From assembly GCF_003020125.1 (NCBI RefSeq), contig NZ_PYFW01000008.1:186001-250000 (forward strand): a stretch of 64,000 nucleotides of DNA, written 5' to 3'. The stretch comes from Bradyrhizobium sp. MOS003 (GTDB taxonomy: Bacteria > Pseudomonadota > Alphaproteobacteria > Rhizobiales > Xanthobacteraceae). Under the pieces are notes generated by a model, which had not been told where the DNA came from, did not search any database, and worked only from the letters and a program-made list of their open reading frames with translations. Both the position numbers and the translations under genes were made by a program. Positions 58,531 through 64,000 of the stretch are shown piece after piece (position 1 is the first letter of the stretch; each line of letters starts with the position of its first letter).

Positions 58531-59448
58531 CTAAGCGAGAGACGGAATCTTCTCCCGCATCGGCATGCCGGCCTGCGCACCGGGCGTGAGGCACTTTTGG
58601 GCCGCCGCTTCGCATCCGACCCCAAGAGCGGTTTGCAACGGAACCCCTTCGTGGATCATCGCCGCAAATGCACCGGCAAAGGTGTCGCCGGCGCCGGTGG
58701 TGTCCACGGGCACGATACGCGGCGCGGGCGCGCGCAGGCGGGTTCCGTCCGCTGCGACAGCCAAGGCGCCTTGGGCGCCGGCAGTGACGATGCAGGTGAG
58801 GTTGCCGGCCTTCGCAAGCTCCGTTGCTGCGGCTTCGTAATCGGAGCGAGCGAGGCCGATGGCAGCGGCAGCGTCGAGCGCCTCGTGTTCGTTGGCGAGA
58901 AGAAAGTCGGTGGCGGCGAGAAGCTCGGTCACCACCTCGCGCGTCATCTTCTCGGGAACGGGTGCGAGATTCCAAATGACGGTGCCGGAGGCGGAATGCG
59001 TCCGGCGTGCCGCTGCCAGCGCCTGCGCAAAGGGTATTTCCATCTGAAGCACAAGCACCGTGTCGGCACCGAAGAGCGTCGCGGGAAGCTCGCCGGCATT
59101 CGCCGTCATATTGGCGCCGCTGGCCACCGTAATCGCATTCTCGCCGGCCGGATCGACCGTGATGAAGGCGCAGCCGGTGGACTCATCCGCCCTGACGACC
59201 AGCGCGGCGTCAACGCCGTTCGCCTGGAGATTCGCGATCGCACTGTCGCCAAACCCATCCCGGCCGACGCGGCCCGCCATGCGGACCTGGCCGGGTGCTG
59301 CTATCCGTGCGGCAGCAACGGCCTGGTTGGCGCCCTTGCCGCCGAAATGGCGCTGGTAGGAGGGTGCGAGCACGGTCCGGCCGGGGCCGGGAATGACCGG
59401 GACCTGCGCCACCAGATCGATGTTGATCGACCCGAACACCAGGATCAT
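58531..59448 (-). CDS. rbsK: Ribokinase (PfkB family)
   Basis: A 305-residue PfkB sugar kinase. FGSINIDLVAQVPVIPGPGRTVLA and HFGGKGANQAVAAARI match RbsK signature 1; DTTGAGDTFAGAFAAMI is signature 2 with the catalytic Asp. Length is standard. It phosphorylates ribose, or a related sugar, at the terminal hydroxyl. It follows rpiB after nine bases on the same strand. Because the adjacent transporter is of the amino-acid type and not the ribose type, the real substrate is uncertain. Confidence 0.9.
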   Translation of the reverse strand: MILVFGSINIDLVAQVPVIPGPGRTVLAPSYQRHFGGKGANQAVAAARIAAPGQVRMAGRVGRDGFGDSAIANLQANGVDAALVVRADESTGCAFITVDPAGENAITVASGANMTANAGELPATLFGADTVLVLQMEIPFAQALAAARRTHSASGTVIWNLAPVPEKMTREVVTELLAATDFLLANEHEALDAAAAIGLARSDYEAAATELAKAGNLTCIVTAGAQGALAVAADGTRLRAPAPRIVPVDTTGAGDTFAGAFAAMIHEGVPLQTALGVGCEAAAQKCLTPGAQAGMPMREKIPSLA

Positions 59449-59457
59449 GGCGCGACG

Positions 59458-59904
59458 TCAGCCTTGCTCGTCCATGATGCGCAGTTTTTCGACGCGGCGG
59501 CGGAAATCCTCGTCGGTGGAGAATTCGGCGGAGAGGTAGGACGAGACGAGGTCGACGGCGAGCCACGCGCCGACGATCTGCGCGCCGATGCACATGACGT
59601 TCACATCGTCATGCTCGACGCTCTGATGCGCCGAATGGACGTCGTGGCAGACCGCGGCGCGGATGCCCTTCATCTTGTTGGCGGCGATGGAGGCGCCGAC
59701 GCCGGTGCCGCAGACCATGATCCCGCGCGCCGCTTCGCCCGATGTCACCTTCTGGGCGACCGCCCGTGCGATGTCGGGAAAGTCAACCGGCTTGTCGTCA
59801 TAGGAGCCGACGTCGACGACGTCGTGGCCGAGCTTGCGGATGTGGTCGATGACGGTCTGCTTGAGCGGCCAACCGGCGTGGTCGGATCCGATGACGAGAC
59901 GCAT
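59458..59904 (-). CDS. rpiB: RpiB-type sugar-phosphate isomerase
   Basis: A 148-residue RpiB/LacAB-family isomerase. IGSDHAGWPLKQTVIDH carries the Asp-His pair and the GxDHAG start; the catalytic cysteine is in GIMVCGTGVGASIAANKMKG; HDDVNVMCIGAQ follows. Members interconvert ribose- and ribulose-5-phosphate, but relatives act on allose-6-phosphate and erythrulose phosphates. ATG 59904 is preferred; the 14-codon upstream extension is rejected. It sits between rbsK and the ABC binding-protein gene. Confidence 0.92.
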   Translation of the reverse strand: MRLVIGSDHAGWPLKQTVIDHIRKLGHDVVDVGSYDDKPVDFPDIARAVAQKVTSGEAARGIMVCGTGVGASIAANKMKGIRAAVCHDVHSAHQSVEHDDVNVMCIGAQIVGAWLAVDLVSSYLSAEFSTDEDFRRRVEKLRIMDEQG

Positions 59905-59968
59905 GTGATGTCCTTCTTGACCTTGCAATGGCCGTGACAGCCGCACGCGGCCGTCACGGCGTTTGGTT

Positions 59969-60763
59969 TCAGCTACGCATGTCCGCGGGAAGATCGACGC
60001 CGTGGAATTTCTTGTAGATTGCGTTGAGCTTACCGTTCTTGACGTTTTCGGTGATCCAGGCGTTGAGCTTGTCCATCAGGGGCTGCTCACCCTTCTTCAG
60101 GCCGATGGCGAGGTCGAAGGTTGCCAGCGGAATCCTGGATTCGAACACGCGCGAAGGATTCTTCACGCCGATCTGGTTGATGATCGTCGCGGACGAGCCG
60201 ACGCAATCGACCTGGCCCGAGACCGCCGCCGTCACCATGGTGGCGTCGTCGTCGTAACGTGCGATCTTGAGGTCCTTGTCCTTCATGTTGGACAGGGTGG
60301 TGTCCTGCGTGGTGCCACGCGAGACGCCGATCGATTTGTCCTTCAGGTCGGGCCAGTCCTTGACGGTCGAGGATTTCAGGCAACCGACGTCGGATTGCAG
60401 CGTCGCGTAGCGCTTGGTGAAGTCGATCACCTTGGCGCGGTCCGGTGTCACCGACAGGGTCGAGATGATGATGTCGGCCTTGCCGGTCAGGACGTTGGGA
60501 ATGCGGGTTGCGCCGGTGGTCTGGATGAATTCAAGTTCGAGCCCCCAGTCCTTGGCGAGCAGCTGCGCCACCTCGACGTCGGAGCCGGTCGGCTTCATGG
60601 TGGAATCCATCATGCCCGAGGGCGGAATGGCAAGGTCCGTCGAGATGCGGATCTTCTTCGCTTTCATGATGTCGTCGAGCAGGTCGGCCGATGCCGGTGT
60701 CGCGGCCATCATGATGAAACCGCACAATGCGGCGGCAGCTCCCAGCATTATCTTCTTGGTCAT
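59969..60763 (-). CDS. Amino-acid-type (SBP_bac_3) ABC binding protein
   Basis: A 264-residue periplasmic binding protein. The signal peptide is MTKKIMLGAAAALCGFIMMAATPASA. IRISTDLAIPPSGMMDSTMKPTGSDVEVAQLLAKDWGLELEFIQT and NVLTGKADIIISTLSVTPDRAKVIDFTKRY are hallmarks of the polar amino acid family. ATG 60763 sits after AGAGGAGAACC, and the long upstream frame overlaps the ATPase gene. It belongs to the same operon as the ATPase and two permeases. The ligand is unknown and need not be an amino acid. Confidence 0.93.
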   Translation of the reverse strand: MTKKIMLGAAAALCGFIMMAATPASADLLDDIMKAKKIRISTDLAIPPSGMMDSTMKPTGSDVEVAQLLAKDWGLELEFIQTTGATRIPNVLTGKADIIISTLSVTPDRAKVIDFTKRYATLQSDVGCLKSSTVKDWPDLKDKSIGVSRGTTQDTTLSNMKDKDLKIARYDDDATMVTAAVSGQVDCVGSSATIINQIGVKNPSRVFESRIPLATFDLAIGLKKGEQPLMDKLNAWITENVKNGKLNAIYKKFHGVDLPADMRS

Positions 60764-60783
60764 CCCTGGTTCTCCTCTCCTTG

Positions 60784-61539
60784 TTATGATTTTAGGTTTC
60801 CCGTCCCCACGAATTGGGTGAGTTCGGGCGTGGTCGGCGACGTCAGGATCGAGGCAGGTCCGGTCTCGTGAACCTTGCCTCGATGCATGAACACGATCCG
60901 GTCGGCGATGCCCTTGGCGAAGCCCATCTCGTGGGTGACCATCACCATGGTCATGCCGTCGGCTGCGAGCTGCTCGATCACCTTCAGCACCTCGCTGGTG
61001 AGCTCGGGATCGAGCGCGGAGGTGATTTCGTCGAACAGCATCACCTTGGGCTGCATCGCGAGCGAGCGGGCGATTGCGGCGCGCTGCTGCTGGCCGCCCG
61101 AGAGCTGCTCCGGATAGGCGTGCAGCTTCTCCTCGAGCCCGACCTGCGCCAGCACCTTTCGGGCGAGATCCCGGGCCTGGGCCGTCGCCATGCCCTTCAC
61201 CGCGCAAGGCGCGAGCGTGATGTTCTGCTCGATCGTGAGATGGGGAAACAGGTTGTAGCTCTGGAAGACGATACCGACGTCCTGGCGCAGCGCGCGCAAA
61301 TCGACGTCGGGGCGGTCGACCCGGTGGCCGCAGACGACGATCTCGCCGCCGTCGACCTTCTCGAAGCGGTCGATGCAGCGCAGCGCCGTGCTCTTGCCGG
61401 AGCCGGAACGGCCGATCAGCGCGAGCACTTCGCCGCGCTGGACGGCAAAAGAGACGCCGTCGAGCACCCGGAGCGGGCCAAAGCTCTTCTGTACGTCGCG
61501 GAGCGACACGATCGGTTCGGATGAGGGGTTCTGCTGCAT
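60784..61539 (-). CDS. Amino-acid-type ABC transporter ATPase (GlnQ-like)
   Basis: A 251-residue ATPase. Walker A is GRSGSGKSTALRCI, the signature is LSGGQQQRAAIARSLA, Walker B is VMLFDEITSALDPE, and the switch histidine is in VTHEMGFAKGI. Start: ATG 61539 (MQQNPSSEP), one base after the permease stop; a start ten codons upstream would overlap the permease. It powers the two permeases just upstream in the operon. Confidence 0.94.
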   Translation of the reverse strand: MQQNPSSEPIVSLRDVQKSFGPLRVLDGVSFAVQRGEVLALIGRSGSGKSTALRCIDRFEKVDGGEIVVCGHRVDRPDVDLRALRQDVGIVFQSYNLFPHLTIEQNITLAPCAVKGMATAQARDLARKVLAQVGLEEKLHAYPEQLSGGQQQRAAIARSLAMQPKVMLFDEITSALDPELTSEVLKVIEQLAADGMTMVMVTHEMGFAKGIADRIVFMHRGKVHETGPASILTSPTTPELTQFVGTGNLKS

Positions 61540-61540
61540 G

Positions 61541-62215
61541 TCAGGCTGGTGCAAGGTTGGACCTGCCACGCCCCACCCGCTTTTCCAGCCGCTGGCTGAA
61601 CAGGGAGAGGGGATAGCACATGGCGAAATAGGTGACGGCGATGATCGCGTAGATGGCGAACGGCTCGAACAGCGAGTTGTTGACGATCTGGCCCGAGCGC
61701 ATCAGCTCCACGAAGCCGACGACGGATGCGAGCGAGGTGTTCTTGATGATCTGCACCATGAAGCCGACGGTCGGCGGCGTGGCGATGCGGATCGCCTGCG
61801 GCAGGATCACCTTCATCATGCGCTGGGTCCGGCTCAGCGCCAGGCCCTCGGCGGCCTCCCATTGCGGCTTCGGCACCGACTCGATGCAGCCGCGCCAGAT
61901 CTCGCCGAGATAGGCGGCGACATAGAGCGTCAGCGAGGCGCCGGCGGCCGCAAGCGGCGAGACCTTCAGGCCGATGGCCGCGAAGCCGAAATAGCCGAGA
62001 AACAGGATGACGAGCAGCGGCGTGCCCTGGATGAGCTGGACATAGACGGCGCTGGCGATCCGCACCGATTTGAGCGGCGAGATCCGCGCCAGCGCGATCA
62101 CGAAGCCGACGATGCCGCCGCCGATCAGCGCGATCACCGACAGGCCGATCGTCCAAAGCGCGCCTTGGCCCAGGAACATCAGATGGTTGATGTTGAGATG
62201 TCCGCCCATGGTCAT
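61541..62215 (-). CDS. Amino-acid-type ABC permease 2 (HisM/GlnP-like)
   Basis: A 224-residue permease of the His/Glu/Gln/Arg family with about five helices. FLGQGALWTIGLSVIALIGGGIVGFVIAL, then VQLIQGTPLLVILFLGYFG, and the coupling EAA loop GCIESVPKPQWEAAEGLALSRTQRMMKVILPQA are typical. It starts one base after the other permease ends, and heterodimerises with it. Confidence 0.93.
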   Translation of the reverse strand: MTMGGHLNINHLMFLGQGALWTIGLSVIALIGGGIVGFVIALARISPLKSVRIASAVYVQLIQGTPLLVILFLGYFGFAAIGLKVSPLAAAGASLTLYVAAYLGEIWRGCIESVPKPQWEAAEGLALSRTQRMMKVILPQAIRIATPPTVGFMVQIIKNTSLASVVGFVELMRSGQIVNNSLFEPFAIYAIIAVTYFAMCYPLSLFSQRLEKRVGRGRSNLAPA

Positions 62216-62216
62216 C

Positions 62217-62900
62217 TCACAGCGGCGTGCCGAGCCGGCGACGGCGCGGGAACAGCACGAGGCCGAGGCCCCAGAAGCCCGCGCGCATCACCAGCGACAG
62301 GATGATGTAGAGCACGGCGACGATGATGTAGGTCTCGAAGGCGCGATAGGTGTCCGACTGGATGTAGTTGGCGACGGCAGTAAGCTCTTCTGCCGAGATC
62401 TGCGAGCAGACCGAGGAGGCCAGCATCAGCAGCACGAACTGGCTGGTCAGCGCCGGATAGACCTTCTCGATCGCGGGCAGCAGGATGATGTGCCAGTAGA
62501 TCTGCAACCGCGACAGCGCCAGGCCTTCGGCGGCCTCGATCTGCCCGCGGGGGATCGCCTCGAAACCGGCGCGCATGATCTCGGCGGTGTAGGCACCGAC
62601 ATTGATCGTCAGCGCGGCCACCGCCACGGTGAAAGCGGAGAGTTTCAGGCCCAGGCTGGCGAGGCCGAAATAGACCAGGAAGATTTGCACCAGCAGCGGT
62701 GTGTTGCGGATCGCCTCGACATAGACTTTGCAGGCGCCTGCAATTGCTGCACTCCGCGAGCCGCGGCCGACGGCTGCGAGCGTGCCGATCAGGGCGCCGA
62801 GCACGGTCGCGAAGAATGCCAACTCGAGCGTCAGTGCGGCGCCGGCCAAAAAGCTTGGCCAGCGTTCCAGGACTGCGGGAAAGTCGAGTTGGATGCTCAT
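62217..62900 (-). CDS. Amino-acid-type ABC permease 1 (HisQ/GlnP-like)
   Basis: A 227-residue permease. FLAGAALTLELAFFATVLGALIGTLAAVGRGS, then VEAIRNTPLLVQIFLVYFGL and the EAA loop AGFEAIPRGQIEAAEGLALSRLQIYWHIILLPA, place it in the polar amino acid family. It is ten bases downstream of the dehydrogenase gene and one base upstream of permease 2. The whole run is one operon by spacing. Confidence 0.93.
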   Translation of the reverse strand: MSIQLDFPAVLERWPSFLAGAALTLELAFFATVLGALIGTLAAVGRGSRSAAIAGACKVYVEAIRNTPLLVQIFLVYFGLASLGLKLSAFTVAVAALTINVGAYTAEIMRAGFEAIPRGQIEAAEGLALSRLQIYWHIILLPAIEKVYPALTSQFVLLMLASSVCSQISAEELTAVANYIQSDTYRAFETYIIVAVLYIILSLVMRAGFWGLGLVLFPRRRRLGTPL

Positions 62901-62910
62901 CGTCGGAGGT

Positions 62911-63810
62911 TCAACCCGTGGTCTGGTTGGTCATGCGGTCGTAAACGCGGAACAGCGCCTGGTTGCCGTTGCTGCCTTCTCCATGAGCGCGGGCGTCGAC
63001 ATATTGGCTGGTCACGAGCGCGGTGCCGGGCAGGGGCACGCTCAGCGCCTGCGCGTGCTCCTGCACGAGGCGGAGGTCCTTGAGCTGCAGATCGATCCGG
63101 AAGCCGGCGGAGACGTCGCCTGCGATCATCGCAGGCCCGAGCTTGTCGAGCATCCAGGAGGCGGCGGAGCCTCCGAGCAACACCCGGCGCAGCAGATTGA
63201 GGTCGAGGCCCGAAGCTCGGCCGAGCGCCAGCGCCTCGCAGATCGCCTGAATGTTGATGCCACAGATCAGCTGATTGCAGAGCTTGACCGTCTGTCCGGC
63301 GCCGGACGCACCGACATGCGTGATGGTCGTGCCCATCGCGCGGAAGAACGGCTCGGCCCTGGCGAAGGCGTCCACATCGCCGCCGGCCATGATCGAAAGC
63401 GCGGCGTTCTTGGCGCCCACGGGGCCGCCCGAGACCGGCGCGTCGATGAAGCTGACACCGACCTTTTGCAGGTCGGCGTGGATATTCCGGACCGCGACCG
63501 GCGAGATCGTGCTCATGTCGACGATCAGCTTGCCCGGCGGCGGCGACCTCAGCAGGCCTTGCTCGCCGTAGATGGTCGCTTCGACATGGGGTGTGTCGGG
63601 CAGCATGGTGATGACGACGTCGGCGCCTTGCGCAGCATCGGCCGCGCTCCTGCCGCGAACTGCGCCATCCTTGACGCTGTCGGCCAATGCGGCCTCGTTG
63701 AGGTCGAAGACGCGTACGGCGTGGCCGGCCCCCAGCAAGTTGCGCACCATCTCGCGGCCCATCGTTCCGATGCCGATGAAGCCGACGCTGCCCTTGTCAT
63801 TCCGTCCCAT
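62911..63810 (-). CDS. 3-hydroxyisobutyrate dehydrogenase-family oxidoreductase
   Basis: A 299-residue beta-hydroxyacid dehydrogenase. The NAD(P) fold is VGFIGIGTMGREMVRNLLGAG. The substrate loop is DAPVSGGPVGAKNAALSIMAGG, and the catalytic lysine is in GQTVKLCNQL. Family members oxidise 3-hydroxyisobutyrate, tartronate semialdehyde, L-threonate or related acids; which one cannot be read here. ATG 63810 is chosen; the 42-codon upstream extension contains the intergenic region. It lies at the head of the ABC-rpiB-rbsK run. Confidence 0.92.
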   Translation of the reverse strand: MGRNDKGSVGFIGIGTMGREMVRNLLGAGHAVRVFDLNEAALADSVKDGAVRGRSAADAAQGADVVITMLPDTPHVEATIYGEQGLLRSPPPGKLIVDMSTISPVAVRNIHADLQKVGVSFIDAPVSGGPVGAKNAALSIMAGGDVDAFARAEPFFRAMGTTITHVGASGAGQTVKLCNQLICGINIQAICEALALGRASGLDLNLLRRVLLGGSAASWMLDKLGPAMIAGDVSAGFRIDLQLKDLRLVQEHAQALSVPLPGTALVTSQYVDARAHGEGSNGNQALFRVYDRMTNQTTG

Positions 63811-63865
63811 GTCGTCAGTCCGTTTCTTGATTGATTGAAGTCCTGGTCCCTTGGCCGGCCTGCCA

Positions 63866-64000
63866 TCAGCCCGAGGCGATGGTCCTGTCGATGTCGCCGA
63901 CGATGGCGCGCCTGCGGTATTCGTCGCCGATGGCAAAGTGCTTGCGCAGCGTCGCGTCGGCGCGCTCGGGGTCGCGCGCGATCACGGCGTCGAAGATGCG
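63866..64000 (-). CDS. GntR-family regulator with FCD domain, C-terminal fragment
   Basis: Only the last 44 residues are in the window; the gene enters from the right edge. They read RIFDAVIARDPERADATLRKHF, then IGDEYRRRAIVGD, and end DRTIASG. The IFDAVIARDPERADATLRKH pattern, with the final conserved histidine, is the last metal-binding helix of FCD-type GntR regulators. It lies 56 bases upstream of the dehydrogenase and probably controls the operon. Confidence 0.8.
   Translation of the reverse strand, partial: RIFDAVIARDPERADATLRKHFAIGDEYRRRAIVGDIDRTIASG

Overview
This is one continuous chromosomal window from a high-GC alphaproteobacterium. Gene content and gene orders (guaB / RsmB-type methyltransferase / guaA; radA-cvpA-purF; yfgM-lipoprotein-der), many GTG and TTG starts, and several families of dispersed intergenic palindromes all look like Bradyrhizobium or a close relative. 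The genus call is inference from these traits, not from a marker gene. No rRNA, tRNA, CRISPR array, transposase or integrase was seen.

Layout. 1-5.5 kb: 3' part of guaB, a zinc-free MDR reductase, small membrane proteins, a MAPEG protein and an RsmB-type RNA methyltransferase. 5.6-8.8 kb: cold-shock protein, a DHCW-motif cupin, and a divergent MFS exporter/HxlR regulator pair with twin operators. 8.9-11.9 kb: guaA followed directly by a lower-GC two-gene islet (HEPN-like protein plus an unknown 303-residue protein). 12-19.6 kb: CPA1 antiporter, NylB-like serine hydrolase, AraC regulator, cupin, SRPBCC-ArsR operon with a palindromic operator, a peptide deformylase homologue lacking key residues, and a TetR/membrane-protein pair sharing an operator-like sequence. 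19.8-31 kb: MFS carrier, MarR-GNAT fusion with a long palindrome on its start codon, acetolactate synthase-like enzyme, Lin0512, GNAT, serine hydrolase, a DUF2892-ECF sigma-AhpD operon, DUF429, GST, CsaA, Spx/ArsC-like protein and a PAS-like protein.

31-37.8 kb: complete branched-chain-amino-acid-type ABC operon (livG, livF, binding protein, livH, livM), a DUF47-Pit phosphate uptake pair, and sugE behind what looks like a guanidine-II (mini-ykkC) riboswitch. 38-46.9 kb: prfC, a secreted protein, NnrU, an acyl-CoA-ligase-like enzyme, yfgM-like gene, a lipoprotein in the position occupied by bamB in enterobacteria, der and an MFS transporter. 47-54.4 kb, mostly minus strand: an orphan paralogue of the liv binding protein, an NHL-type beta-propeller, an SDR, purF, cvpA and radA.

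54.5-57.8 kb: a periplasmic sugar-type binding protein overlapping by one base a membrane GGDEF-EAL protein, suggesting a ligand-to-cyclic-di-GMP sensor pair. 58-64 kb, minus strand: TauE/SafE, ribokinase, RpiB-type isomerase, a complete polar-amino-acid-type ABC transporter, a 3-hydroxyisobutyrate-dehydrogenase-family enzyme and the end of a GntR/FCD regulator, together resembling an uptake-and-catabolism operon for an unidentified substrate.

The best leads are the sugE riboswitch, the islet beside guaA, the binding-protein/GGDEF-EAL pair, the altered deformylase homologue, and several well-formed operators next to their likely regulators.
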